A DNA stretch of 32,263 bases. It comes from Cryoendolithus antarcticus (lineage: Eukaryota > Ascomycota > Dothideomycetes > Cladosporiales > Cladosporiaceae). Location of the stretch: assembly GCA_002077065.1 (NCBI GenBank), contig NAJO01000106.1:1-32263 (forward strand), in the 5' to 3' direction. The position numbers and the translations under genes were made by a program. Position 1 is the first letter of the stretch. The number at the start of each line of letters is the position of its first letter. This document shows positions 11,588 to 22,334 of this stretch, one piece after another. The notes below the pieces were generated by a model that saw only the letters and a program-made list of their open reading frames with translations, was not told where the DNA came from and searched no databases.

Positions 11588-11737
11588 GCTTCTAACAGTT
11601 ACACTAGTCAATCTCTCGGTTAGTGTGCTCTTAGGGATGCTGTACACTTCCGCAGCATGTCGCACTGATGGATCGATTCCTGACTGGATAGCTGCTATTG
11701 CAAGAAACAGGTTGCCTTCATTTGAGCTTGATTGCAT
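11588..11737 (-). pseudogene. pogo/Fot1 transposase relic, N-terminal HTH (psq) part
   Basis: From ATG 11737 the reading contains FLAIAAIQSGIDPSVRHAAE followed by VYSIPKSTLTERL, the classic helix-turn-helix of pogo-type transposases (Pipsqueak/HTH_psq). The frame then runs into the TA where the 3.2-kb element inserted, and resumes at 8358. The expected junction is smooth when the element and one TA are left out. The gene is broken and lacks its DDE part. Confidence 0.7.
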
Positions 11738-11790
11738 GTGTTTCGGTGGTATCACTGTGTTGTGAATTCACGGTGTTGAGATGAAGGCTA

Positions 11791-11826
11791 AGTTACAGCT
11801 GGTCCGCACCCCCGTGGTCCGCGTTA
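11791..11826. repeat. Candidate terminal repeat of the pogo relic
   Basis: About 55 bp upstream of the pogo start codon lies a GC-rich stretch with GGTCCGC twice (11801 and 11816), next to TTA. This is the position and style of a Fot1/pogo end. No partner copy was found on the other side, consistent with loss of the far end. Confidence 0.35.
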
Positions 11827-11829
11827 GGA

Positions 11830-14800
11830 TATTCTTCCTTAGGACCTAAGATCCTATGTATTTATTATCGCATGATTTGCTGGAATCAGCATCAAATTCA
11901 TCTGCAGCCCACGCTTCTGCTGTCATCACTGTCTTTCGCGACACACTGGCTCCAATGCCGCTGGCGATCGCGTCCAGTCACCATAATATAATTGGCATGA
12001 TCTACGACGAGGTCTTCCACGTCGTGGAGCTGCTCGGTTCGTTGACGGAGAGTTCGGTAGAATTGTCCTGTACTTGGTTTTGAAATAATGGCGCGCTAGT
12101 TGGACGTAGTTCAGATCTATTCTCTCGCCACCCAAGTTACGCTGTCCATCACCTGCGACGTTCGAGTTCCACTGTCGATCACGTAGTACATGATATTAGT
12201 ACATAGCTTCAAATCCAATGGGCATGCTTACTGCGACCTCTAGATGGAGCGCTTGTGGTGTTGCTACCCTGCGTCAACTCCATAGGTAAGACGGAGGGAA
12301 AGCGTCTCTTCTGGTTGATTGGTATCCAAGCAATATATGCAACGAGCTTTCGACACTGGGCAAACATAACCTGGAAAGCAGTTCTGCTGCGGGTATCTCC
12401 TGTCGCAGTGTCAAAAGCTCGCCACCGAAGCGAACAAACAGCTTACACTGACTCTCTTCGGCCGACACTTCCAAGACTCGAGTCCCCTAATGCTGGGGTT
12501 ATAGCGACTCACCGTCTTGGACACAGTGGGTCTTGTCACCATTCGATACGGATGTTCCTAGATTGACGGCCACAATTTGAATGCTTGTAGTATGTCACAA
12601 GCATAGCGAAAGAACACCGAAGGCCGCACCAATCGACAAGCCTAACTGGCCAGGCCAGGATCAGGCTGATGGAGGACACCGGGCGGCTGGAGAATGCTCT
12701 GTGAGCTTCAGACAGAGACACTCCTCATGGCCCATCTTCTTGTTGATCGGAAGGAGTGGTGCCTCGCCGGCCTTTTCCATAGATTTCGCCCTGTGTTGCT
12801 GCTCCAGTTCCGTATAGACCCGTTAGCGGCGGCGTACGGCATGCAATATAGCGTGCATCCACTCTATCTGAGCCCCGATGTGGTGTGCGCTATCGTGTGT
12901 CAATTTCCGTAATCACAGCCTAAGCCGAGCTGCAAGTACCTCTCACTTTCCTCGGCCGAGCGTTCACTTAGGCAGCGCTTGCCGCAAGTGACTCGATCGT
13001 TGTGTAGTGAAGATGCTAAGTTTGGAGAAGGGCATTTAGCGATGTGAACTCACCACGAATGATTGAAAGCACTATCTCATGGTTCTTAAAGCGTACATAA
13101 AGAATGATGATCGATTCTTCATAAGCGTGTGGTTAGTGTATGATTCTAAGGCCTGCACTCAGAAACTTTGCTGAGCCTGCACTACCCAGATACCGCCAGC
13201 AGCCCGATCTTACGGATCACAGTGTAGAGTTCGGTAACGGTTGCCGTCGCCATGTTCGACCAGAAGCTACGCACAACTTCCGCAAGCGCCTGTCATCGCA
13301 GCTCAAGTACATCTCTAGCCTGCGTGTTTAGTGACGCTACTTAGCACTCTACTCTACCCTTTCTTGTCTCCTCGTGCGAGAGCCAAAACTACTGAGAACA
13401 GTCGTGCCAAGTTGTATGTACTGCACCTTGGTTGTGCAACAAATCATGAACGTAAATGATTTGACGAAACATGACTTTTATCAAGTAAACTCCATGGGTT
13501 TTGTGCTGGTCGGGTACAGTACTTGGCAGAACAATACACTCGAAAATACACATCAATCGGCAGCATCTAAAGATCATTTCGTTGCACACAGAGAATAATT
13601 ATGTACTTAGAAATGCTTGCGTCAGGCACTATATCGGCGTAAAGCCAATTACTACCTGCTAAGTGCAAGCAGTCAATGGCATAGAGATTACAATGTTCAT
13701 AACTTAGAGATCATGTTCTCTATCCCGTCCCATGTCTACAACCTACGTGTTCGACGATATGCTGTACTCATTCGTGGAGTTGTATTACTCAATACCACCT
13801 CTTTGGGCTTTGCAATGCCATCATACGAGTCTAGTATACAATGTAGAGAATAGCGGTGCAAACCTTGCACCCGAAGCTGTGCGGTGAGTGCTACCGAGGG
13901 TTTCGTCGGGACTAGCACAGTCGGGTGCCGGGTAGAGTCTCGACTCATTCCTGGGAGCAATACTTGCGTACCTGCTAGGTGGCGCAGTGACTAGATATAT
14001 GCAGTACGTAAATTAGCGCCAACACAGCAGCATTGGTGTAATTGAGGCGCTTTATCAATCTGGTAGCAGGTCACACACCAGTAACAATGCTGGTCCAAAA
14101 GTCGATGTATAATGCGAGCCTCAGAAGATTCGTGCAACATGTCTAGGTCCTTACGCAGTGTTCTGCTACGCAACGAATGTACGCAGCGAATCATATCGCA
14201 AGATGCAGAAACGAGTCTTCCTCCTACCAAAATCCGCAAGAAAGAGATCAATAAGGACTTCTGGCAAATCCTCGTGACTATGAGTAGGCGATACAATCTA
14301 TTTACAAGCCTACCAGCGTAAGATACTGTATCTTGAAGGACTATGGACGGGAGAGGTCATCATTAGTCAAGTTAATGAACTCGCTCTTACAATTATTGGG
14401 CAGCATAACATCTATCAAGGATGCTTGACTATACTTAGCTCTCTTCGTATAAAACACCTCGTAAGCCTGACTTGCCATTCGGTCAAGCCGTCGTACGTTC
14501 TGAGGCATTACCCATATCACCGCCCTTCGATCGAGTGGACTCTTCAGTCATCCCTATCTAATCAGAACATTGCCGACAAATCAGCCGCGTGGCCGACAAA
14601 TACCCCTATGCGCGACTTCCACGTGAATTTGGTCGCCAATTTGCATATCATATTATATGGTATCAAATCCGCTTCCATGGTATGTGCCTTACCGATTCGA
14701 TCTGCATAGCAGTGATGGACATACGTACTAGCTTGTACTCCGACATGCACGACCAGACCGACGCTCTTACCCTCGTGAGTGTCAGTGGACCATCTCTTAC

Positions 14801-14890
14801 AGATAACGCCAACGTTTGAAGCGCTTACCAAGCTTTAGATGCGGTCAGTGATATACCAAATTGAGGCGCACGACGGAACGACACACGAAA
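11830..14890. other. Gene-free region
   Basis: Only short open frames of 60-105 codons occur on both strands, with no shared motif or coherent long frame. I scanned it for transposase, reverse transcriptase and enzyme motifs and saw none. It is probably decayed sequence between the transposon nest and the decarboxylase relic. Confidence 0.45.
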
Positions 14891-14892
14891 GA

Positions 14893-15362
14893 GAGGCGTT
14901 CTTTATGACCGATGTCGGGGAGGTGTATCGTAGTCGCGAGCATTAGCTCCATCATGTCGAAGGCGTTGCGCCCCACTACGCCGTGGAATGTAATGCTGAT
15001 GTAATAGTGTTACGCCTTTTGGCGGCTCTGGGTCTTGGCTCCGATTGTGCGAGTCTTGGTGAAATTAGGAAGATCTTGAGTGTTGGGGCGCAGCCATCAC
15101 GTATCATATAGGTTAGGGACATCCTTGCAAGGATGCGAGGCATCTCTAGTCAGCTCATGACGCAGATGATATCTAGAAACATTGATGAACTCGGCAAGAT
15201 TAAGGACTTATTTTCGTCCGCTAGGCTCCTTTTACGCATGTGGATTGAAGACAATGGACGAGGCCTACCACCTTAGTGAAACGTTTAGAGCTAAGACGGG
15301 AGACGTGCAGGTGCTCTTAGAGCACGCGATCCAGATGAAGCTTATGGTAACGTCCGTCCCTA
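14893..15362 (+). pseudogene. Ornithine decarboxylase relic (group IV PLP decarboxylase, N-terminal part)
   Basis: Ornithine decarboxylase makes putrescine, the first step of polyamine synthesis. The frame from 14893 gives FFMTDVGEVYRSR, then HYAVECNADV, LRLLAALGLGSDCASLGEIR, GAQPSRII and NIDELGKIKDLF followed by ARLLLRMWIEDNGRGL, in the order of the enzyme's barrel domain. A frameshift then moves to another frame with LLEHAIQMKLMV, after which the ~530-bp repeat begins. Two in-frame stops occur (TAG after REH; TAG after RII). The PLP-binding Lys of the family motif YAVKCN is Glu here, so it would be inactive even without the stops. The C-terminal catalytic Cys region is absent. No intact copy is in this window. 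Confidence 0.8.
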
Positions 15363-15880
15363 CGTAGCGAGCCACCCTCCGTAACGAGCCAGATTCACAA
15401 TTCAGCCCTCGAGGTCCTCTCCCTCGCAAGTCGATAACCCCGCCTTGGAGCCTGGTCACTCTCTAGCTGTTCCCTTACAATGAGGTCGAGCGGCAACGGA
15501 ATGTCCCGCCTATTGGCTAAGCCATCGATCATTTCATTGACATTGCTGACCATGGCTGTTCCGGTTTACCCCTGCTAAACCGCGTTCCAAGACGGTCCGG
15601 AATCTCGGTAGGTGTGAAGCTACAAGTCCTAACGGTCAAGAGTCTTGCCCCAGAATTTCAAAGCGACCCGACGTAAGAGACATGCACCCGGGAGTTCCGT
15701 TTAACGAGGGACTGGGTGTTCTAATGTGGCGTGTTTCCAGGTGCCTTAGCGTGCATTCAGCGAGGCTGCTAATTCACAGACTAAACCGTATCTCGATAAC
15801 AGTGCATTACGACAATAACATGGCTAGCGTCCAGGTCGGCCGTGGCGCATGTTCACGGTTATAGAAGCGTTCTGCGATCA
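15348..15880 (+). repeat. ~530-bp dispersed repeat, copy A (decayed)
   Basis: This aligns along its whole length with 24581-25120 in the same orientation. In the first 63 bp five differences occur, all transitions, and copy A has T or A at most of them. Similarity is lower further in. It starts abruptly inside the decarboxylase relic. Copy B carries a TATA box and a signal-peptide start; here the TATA is changed and the coding start is broken, though the block GTGGCGCATG is kept. Confidence 0.75.
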
Positions 15881-16035
15881 CATGACTTTTATGCTGCATA
15901 GTAATGCTGCACGCTCGACGCGTGGGTCCGCAATTACAATCTCTTGTATGGGCGGATTTGTCCTTTGCGAAGATCTACATACACTAGACATCCAAAAAAG
16001 TGTATTTATTTACGACGTGCACGCTCGATTGCATT

Positions 16036-17766
16036 TCACTTACTTTCTAGCTCTTCCGCCTCTTTCTTCCGCCCCTGCTCCCAGTACGTCGCTGCAAGGT
16101 TGGCCATGGCAGTGAGCGTGTCGGCATGCTCCGCGCCCAGCGTTCTCGACCTCGCCTCCATCACCTTCACCTTCAGCTCCTCCGCCTCCTTCCACCGCCC
16201 CTGGTCTCGGTATGTGGATGCAAGGTTAGCCATGGTAGTTAGCGTGGAGGGATGCTCTTCGCCGAGCTCCTGCGCCCGCCACTGCCTTGCCGCAAGGAAT
16301 AGCTCTTCCGACTCCTTCCACCGGCCTTCGTCTTGCCAGACTTGCCCAGCGCTTATCCATATCCAGCTTTGGTCGTCCGCCCTTCGTTCAGTCTCCTTCC
16401 CAATCAGCTTCTCGATCGGAGGTAGATGCACCAGCATGTGACGCCGAAACTCCGCCTTTGAATCTCCATATTTCTTGTGATAACAGGCCGCCACACAGAA
16501 CGTCGTGTACCACTGCCAGCATGCCTCCACGTCCCTCTCCTTCGCCGCTCGCCACTGAACGAGTCCGTGCATCGTCAGTCCCGGCCAGCGGCCTTGCGTC
16601 CATCGCACCAGCCCAAACCTCACCAGTAGTTTGATAGTCTCCCGGTAGTAGTAGTCGTCCCACTGCTCGTCCTGATCGTTCATGCACCGCTGCAATATTC
16701 CTTGTAACCACGACGGCAGCTCCGTGTCTGTCATCGTACATATCTGGTGCATCCCACCACTCGCCAGCCGAAATATCTCCGTCTGTATGTTGGCTCGATC
16801 GAGACATTTCAGAAGGGCCAAGAAGTCGATGGGACGGACGTTGGTATCGCGCTCCTTTACCTCGCGAAGTGATGCCAGACTCGCTTCCCACACCATCCAC
16901 ACTGTCTGGTCGTACTCTGTAGCTTCGACATACTCCCGACTCCGCAACAGCCTATCTTGATGATGCTGGAAATCGGCAAGATAGCGCTGCATCGCGTCAT
17001 GCGCCTTAGCACCTTCGTCTACGTCAGAGGCGATGCGAGCGCCTGCTAGGTCGACCGCCAGTGCCAGTCGATCCAGCGTGTTCACAACGTCTGTCGTGGT
17101 GCTTAGGAGCTCTGCGCTAGCACTTCGTGAGTCTTCGGACACTGCATTCAGTAACAGCGTCCGTGCTTCGTCCACGCTCATCTCCTCCACCCTCACCACT
17201 TGACTGCCACGCCCCAAAATTTGTGATGCGTGGCTGTCCTGGCTTGTCACGACCACGAAGCCAGCCTGGCCATGGGGAAGAATAGCCTTGACCCCCCAAT
17301 CGAGCTTGTCCGCGTTATCGATGATCATCATCCATCTTTGCTTGCCTGACCTGCGTCGTAGCCACTGATGTACGGCTTGCACGCTAGGATCATCACAAAG
17401 CCGGCCCTGCTCGGTTGCTTGCTCGACGGGGGGTCCGAGGTCACGACAGCACCGCTCGAAGCTTGACCGCGCCGTCTCCTCACTCCGCGCATCGATCCAC
17501 AACATGCTGTCATACTCCTGCTCATGCTGCTCAACGTACCTCAACACCAGCTGAGTCTTGCCGGTGCCTCGTAAGCCTACCACTGCGACGGCGTGTGCGA
17601 GCTTCTTCCCGGGATGCGGCTTGCCAAGCTTCTCCTCCAGCTGCTGCGACAGCTCACTCCGTTCTGCGTAGGTCGTGACGGTGGTAAACGGGACCGAGAA
17701 GCATCCTCGCTCATCTGTCGTGCTTCGGACGCTCGGGCGGCTGGCCTCACTGCGGCTGCGGGTCAG
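16036..17766 (-). CDS. NB-ARC/TPR protein (NLR-type STAND NTPase), 5' end not found
   Basis: Proteins of this type are nucleotide-driven switches; in fungi they act in self/non-self recognition and cell death (family knowledge). Counting from the codon at 17583, the P-loop GLRGTGKT is at residues 3-10, Walker B WMMIIDNAD at 84-92, the sensor position VVTSQDS near 111-117, a GLPLA-like stretch LDRLALAV near 170, and an MHD-like motif TMHGLVQW at 337-344. Then come TPR units of about 42 residues with the NLR signature TLTTMANLASTY (448-459) and TLTAMANLAATY (489-500). The array stops after two and a half units at TAG 16036. Upstream the frame stays open to 17766 and includes FSVPFTTVTTYAERSEL, the usual lead-in to this NTPase, but has no ATG. 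A CTGAC branch-like site and a CAG acceptor near 17757-17785 suggest an upstream exon, whose effector domain I could not find. Confidence 0.8.
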   Translation of the reverse strand: MTRSRSEASRPSVRSTTDERGCFSVPFTTVTTYAERSELSQQLEEKLGKPHPGKKLAHAVAVVGLRGTGKTQLVLRYVEQHEQEYDSMLWIDARSEETARSSFERCCRDLGPPVEQATEQGRLCDDPSVQAVHQWLRRRSGKQRWMMIIDNADKLDWGVKAILPHGQAGFVVVTSQDSHASQILGRGSQVVRVEEMSVDEARTLLLNAVSEDSRSASAELLSTTTDVVNTLDRLALAVDLAGARIASDVDEGAKAHDAMQRYLADFQHHQDRLLRSREYVEATEYDQTVWMVWEASLASLREVKERDTNVRPIDFLALLKCLDRANIQTEIFRLASGGMHQICTMTDTELPSWLQGILQRCMNDQDEQWDDYYYRETIKLLVRFGLVRWTQGRWPGLTMHGLVQWRAAKERDVEACWQWYTTFCVAACYHKKYGDSKAEFRRHMLVHLPPIEKLIGKETERRADDQSWIWISAGQVWQDEGRWKESEELFLAARQWRAQELGEEHPSTLTTMANLASTYRDQGRWKEAEELKVKVMEARSRTLGAEHADTLTAMANLAATYWEQGRKKEAEELESK

Positions 17767-17769
17767 TCA

Positions 17770-18660
17770 GTCATGTCAGCTACGCGATAGGCATACGCCA
17801 CACACAGATAGATATGCTGTCCATAGCGACTTGCCCTTGCGATAGGCAGCTACCATTTTGTCATTCGTTCCGGAAATTGTACACTTGTTTTTGGCTCAGA
17901 TAGAGGCGGTGGTTCAGTCTACGATGTCCTACAGGGTTGTGCACTAAATGCCATTCCGTGAAGAGCCGCCAATGCCTAGCGTTTCCTGCCTTGTCTCGAC
18001 ACATTTGTTGTCGGCGTCTTTCGGATTCCTCTTGCTCTTGCTATTACCGACGCCTTGTTACGCGTCAGCGTATATGTAGTGTCTAGCAATGTTGAGCAAT
18101 AGGTTCACTAGAGTGTAGGATTGCGCTGATGTATATTTTCAACAATCAATCAAGGCAACCCACTTTGCAAGCGCCAGAGATGAGTACAAGCCATCGAGCC
18201 AACCGCCTGGGATGCAACAATGCGCTAGGACGACTAGCAAAGTTATCGGTATTCATCTCTGCTGAAGGTAAACGCCTTAGGCGAGGCTGTGGACACTGGC
18301 TTTGAGTTACCTCATATCGGGGAGTGTCACTAACTAGCTGTGGCACGCTGCCGCCATATGAACCTACGATGCAATGCTGGGAATGCAAGCGGACGGCGAT
18401 GTTTGTACACTGGCGCGAAGGGCAAGAATGCGTCTGAATGCAGAGGAGAAGCGACAAAAGCTTCGGACAAGCACATTCACCACACGATGCGAAAGTCGCA
18501 ACCTAGAGTGATCCGGACAACAGATGCGATAGAGTCTGCGACTAGAATCTAGACTGGACAGGTAATGCTGCTGTATAGGGGTCTAGGCTCGGACAACATC
18601 GACCACAATTTTGTACCGGTCAAGTTATATCTTGACTGACGGTTTATGGAAAGCCACGTA
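17770..18660. other. Gene-free stretch upstream of the NLR gene
   Basis: The missing first exon of the NLR gene would be expected here on the minus strand, but no HET, patatin-like, lipase or other known N-terminal domain is visible. Open frames at 18146-18457 (minus) and 18340-18552 (plus) overlap each other and show no motif. Confidence 0.45.
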
Positions 18661-18664
18661 GATC

Positions 18665-19312
18665 TCAACCCAATCGCGTTCGGTCCTGCTGGCAATGTCC
18701 AAGTCTGCAAGCTTCGCAAAATCTGGATCGATGTGGTCTCTGAGTATGTTCAGAGTGCGGAGGTTCTTCCAAAGCAATGCCGGACCACTTTGCAAGACGA
18801 TCCGAGACTCTCTCCGCATAAGAACGATCCAACTGCGGTCGACTCAAAGAATCGCAAGATTTGCACCGCTGGTAGTAAACCCTAGCGTTGTACCTCAATC
18901 CGGGGTACTGCCGAATCGAAGTAGCAATTTTCTTGCTCGTCCAAGCTCTAGCTGAGCAGGAAGTGTTGGCACAGGTAAATTTGCCCATGATACTAGTGTC
19001 GTGCTCCCTTACAATGTCGTCCAGATCGTCGGTCGAACGGAAGTTGAAGACTAGACCATACGACAGAAGGAGATTCAGCACATCCTGATGCAGAGACGGG
19101 CGTATGTCAAAGGAGTCGGTGGTTGTGGCAGCCTCGGAGCCTGGACGGTGAGTCGCTGAATTGCGCAGGTGCTCTCGAAGCGCTTCTCCCCCATTGAACC
19201 CACGGTTGCACTCTTTGCAGTTATAGGTGTGTGCCGGCGAGTCTCGTCGGTGCTGTTCGAGCGCCTCCTTCGTTTTGAAGGAGCGATTACAGATCTGACA
19301 ACTTGTTGTCAT
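18665..19312 (-). CDS. C2H2 plus 3CxxC-type zinc-finger protein
   Basis: An intact 215-codon gene from ATG 19312 to a stop at 18665, with no intron needed. Residues 5-28 and 32-55 are two C2H2 fingers with long Cys-to-His spacing (CQICNRSF, CKECNRGF). After a linker of about 50 residues comes the 3CxxC domain at 110-207. It begins with GKFTCANTSCSARAW, continues with YYQRCKSC (Cys150, Cys153), SYAERVSDRLAKWSG and a His-containing stretch, and ends in FCEACRLGHC. This combination is widespread in fungi and its molecular role is not established; nucleic-acid or protein binding through zinc is likely. It lies in the same orientation as the NLR gene 0.9 kb downstream. No frameshift or stop spoils it, unlike most of its neighbours. 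Confidence 0.88.
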   Translation of the reverse strand: MTTSCQICNRSFKTKEALEQHRRDSPAHTYNCKECNRGFNGGEALREHLRNSATHRPGSEAATTTDSFDIRPSLHQDVLNLLLSYGLVFNFRSTDDLDDIVREHDTSIMGKFTCANTSCSARAWTSKKIATSIRQYPGLRYNARVYYQRCKSCDSLSRPQLDRSYAERVSDRLAKWSGIALEEPPHSEHTQRPHRSRFCEACRLGHCQQDRTRLG

Positions 19313-19742
19313 ACTGACGCGCTAAGTGTCTGAAAGATAGGCTCGTCCGGTATAGCGAAATTCGATAAGATCTTCCTTCCTCGTGTAGTAATACCACTCG
19401 AGGGAAGAGGTTCATGCGGACGAGGTACCACTCGTTGACATGATATACCCGGTACCTGCAGAGTAACGAGCTAGACGACACGCATGTCGGGCCACCTGAT
19501 CAGAACATTCGAGAGACATTGGGTATGGTGTTTGCATGCTACTACGCTTCCGTGGCGAATGATTGAGTGTTCATCGTCAATATCAAAGTCTGGAGGCTGA
19601 TTATCTCTATGCTTCTTCGAATCAATGGGATCGTGTCGTGTGCAGCAGCACTTCCCATAGAGTCATCTGCAAGTGAGTCGTGAATCTGCCAACATTGCGA
19701 ATATCACAGAACTTGGTGAGGGATGGAGGGATTGCCCGTGAA

Positions 19743-20327
19743 ATGATTGGACCACGATGCCCGGGTCAGTGCCTCAGAACGCTCTTCTATCCAGTCATGT
19801 ACGCAGCTGGAGGTATGAGCATTCCGTCCAAGCTTCCAAAGGCTGCAGTGGGGCTTGTTAAGGCTCTCAGGAGTATCGCTCGAGACATCGCCGTTCTGCC
19901 CCTTGCTTGCGATACGCCGGCAATGAGGGAAGCGTTCGGTGTTGTCGACATCGAAGAGACTCTTTTCCATGATCATGCTGCGGGAGATGCAGCGCCAGTT
20001 CTGGAAGAAGTCAGTGATCTCGTGGAGAAGACTGCAGCTTGCAAGAGTGACGGTGCTTTCGAGTCCGCATGGAACTGCGAAGTGCACTACCCACTACTGG
20101 AAATGGCACGCAAGTCGTCACGCCACAAACACACGCTGCGATGGCACAACATCACCAACGCTTCCATCAGCCCACCCTCGCTCGTGCCGTATCTGCGAGA
20201 GAAAGAGAAGATTCAATCGCGCACGGTTGACTTCAGCCTGTCCATCCAACTTCCATACTCAGTAGTGGATAGCTCATATTTGTTGCCGACGGAGGCGATG
20301 AGGGTCTTCGACATATTGGATGTGTAG
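19743..20327 (+). pseudogene. PD-(D/E)XK nuclease-like protein, N-terminal part
   Basis: The fungal PD-(D/E)XK nuclease-like family is large and mostly uncharacterised. The open frame begins at 19680; its first ATG is 19743 and an upstream exon is possible. The family pattern starts with the DLVEK region, then FESAWNCEVHYPLLEMA (catalytic-type Glu region and W-x3-VH-x-PLL), then WHNITNASISPPSLVP and SRTVDFSLSIQLP, where the Asp after V is the expected active-site acid. It ends at TAG 20325-20327 without the E-x-K strand. The missing C-terminal half appears 2 kb on, at 22335-22682. Between them lie a Ty3 fragment and a kinase fragment, so this gene seems to have been split. Confidence 0.65.
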
Positions 20328-20329
20328 AG

Positions 20330-21544
20330 CTTGTCCCTTATCTGTGACGAAAACGCAGGAAAACCGTCGGATAAAAGGCCTCTTCATGGATCTACGGGCC
20401 AACACGCAGGCGGAGAAGGCTATCGTTACAGTCGATGACACAAGGACGTTACACCGAATGCTACGCGACCGTGTCACAGAAACACACACTCGCGTTGCAC
20501 GGCAGCTGCAAGGCAAACGGAAAAATGCCCCTCCTTTGAAGAAAAGGAATAAGGTCTACCTCCTCACCAGGAACATGAAAGCGAGACCAATGATCAAGAA
20601 ATTGGATCATGTCAAGGTTGGGCCATTCTTTGATTGTCGAACAGCGAAGGCCGCAGAACTACGGATTGAAACTCCCGGACGACGCCCTCATACACTCAGT
20701 CTGTCATGTTTCGCTCCTTGAGTCAGCAGACTCCTCTGCACCGGTTCAGAACACCTTGCACTTTCAAGCCGAAGAGATCGACAGCTTTGGAGTGGAGCAG
20801 ATACTTGGTTGGAGGACCAGCAGGTACCTCACCAAGCGGAAAGGAAATCCAGACTCGGAAAACACCTGGGAAGCAGCCGGCCACCTCGTCAAGCGCTGGA
20901 AAGCCCTCCAGCGACATCATGCCGGGAAATGAACGTCATGACCAAACCCGAATTCTTGAGACACATCAGCCAGGTACAACGATTGACCAACGCTACAACG
21001 ACTCACCAACGGCAACATCCTCCAACCCCGACACCTGACATACCAGCAACCGCTCCGTCCATCATCGCGATGGTGGACTTACCGGCAGGAGACAAAGCCG
21101 TCCCAGCATCCGCCGCAGGACAGTCATCCAGCAGCTCTACTTCTTTGCACTCTTCCATCTTATTCATGAGGCATAAGGCCTTCCGCTTCGCCCTCTCCGA
21201 GAACACTAGCAGAATTGCTCTGGCTAGGTCAGCATCAGAATTGCACGGACCAGGCGGTACCATTCCAGTTGCCGGCGATCGTTAGTGAACTCGAGCAGCT
21301 CGTCGCCGAATCGCCCAGATTCTTCCCCATTGGCGACATCGATGCTATCAAAGAAGGAATTGTGCGCCTCAGGACAAAGCTAGGCTGTGGCTGTGGGTCA
21401 AATTGCGCCGCAAACACCAGAGCATGCTCTTGTAGCAGAGCTACACGACGCTGTACTGCCTTCTGCACATCCCACCCTTCACTCCGTCCGTATGGTGTGG
21501 AAGACATGCACGCTAGCTGCATGGTCGATTCCTATCAAATCTGA
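20330..21544 (+). mobile_element. Ty3/gypsy Pol fragment: integrase C-terminus, chromodomain, Cys-rich tail
   Basis: The frame from about 20350 gives the integrase C-terminal region, including KVYLLTRNMKARP and KKLDHVKVGPFF. A frameshift near 20630 leads to the frame with IHSVCHVSLLE, then a chromodomain: FGVEQILGW, RYLTKRKGNPDSENTWEA, ending at the stop near 20932. This is the C-terminus of chromodomain-type Ty3 (chromovirus) polyproteins, where the chromodomain directs insertion into chromatin. Further on, 21290-21490 reads as a helix-rich stretch and then LGCGCGSNCAANTRACSCS with RRCTAFC, a CXC-like Cys-rich motif. I believe this also occurs in such polyproteins, but that is from memory. 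No reverse transcriptase, RNase H or LTR is present, so it is a small truncated piece. Confidence 0.75.
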
Positions 21545-21596
21545 CTGCAATCAGTCTGGAAGGTGAGTGGCCAAGGAGCTATCAGGAGGCAATGTG

Positions 21597-22216
21597 CGTC
21601 AACCACAAGCGCGCTGATCAAACCGAAGAATTTCCTCACAGGGCGCAGTTCAGATGTGCTCATTGTCAAGCTTAGCGATTTCGGCTCTTGCCAGTCAATT
21701 CACCGCGATTACCTCGACTTCGTTGAAGGCATGACGCCAGTATACAGAGCTCCGGAAACATGCCGTATGCCGGTCATGTACGACCATGCTGCAGATCTCT
21801 GGGCCTTGGGTGTTAATCTCACGCAATGCATTATGGCTTACATGCCGGCCGAAGACCAATTTTGGCTGGCGTGGAACGAGAAATGGCCTGGGTTTGCTTC
21901 GGATCCGTCCGAACTCCTGCGGTGGACCCAAACCCTCGTGCAAGCAGTGCATTCTCGGTGCGTTTCCTCATACAAGCCGCTTCTAGTTGGCCTACTCCAT
22001 GAGGACCAAGTCTCGAGATGGAGTCCGTCGAGGAGCTTGGACTGGCTCAGTGCGAGGAGAGCCGGCGTAAGTGTACTGGAAATAAGCCGGCCCCAAGATA
22101 TTATCTCGACAGAGCATGCGTGGTTGCTGGTTGCATTGCGTGAGGATGTAATCTCCTCTCCACCGTCGCGTATCCACATCAGCCTCCCTGATACCCAGTG
22201 TGTCACAGAAACTTAG
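21597..22216 (+). pseudogene. Protein kinase C-lobe fragment
   Basis: The reading contains ALIKPKNFLTG (catalytic loop K-P-x-N, with the preceding HxD lost, perhaps by a small deletion), VKLSDFGSCQS (DFG), TPVYRAPETC (APE), DHAADLWALGVNL (subdomain IX Asp) and LLHEDQVSRWSPSRSLDWL (subdomain XI). Together these are the C-lobe of a Ser/Thr-type kinase in the right order. The N-lobe, with its glycine loop and Lys, is absent; the preceding sequence belongs to the Ty3 fragment. The frame runs open to TAG 22214-22216. It probably came in with the insertion that split the nuclease-like gene. Confidence 0.7.
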
Positions 22217-22334
22217 GTGCAGCTCGGACTTGTGTCGTATTAGCTATTACTGAACACGCGTGCTTCAGCGTGCCAAGCACCAACCGGAACGCGTCTCCAT
22301 GTCAACACCGCGCCCTGACGACTAAGACGAATTC

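Noticed and set aside
16388..16900. 170-codon minus-strand frame and several plus-strand frames inside the NLR gene
   Set aside because: They are shadows of the GC-rich NB-ARC/TPR gene, whose motifs are unambiguous in its own frame.
19704..20087. 127-codon minus-strand frame
   Set aside because: It is antisense to the nuclease-like gene, which has family motifs on the plus strand.
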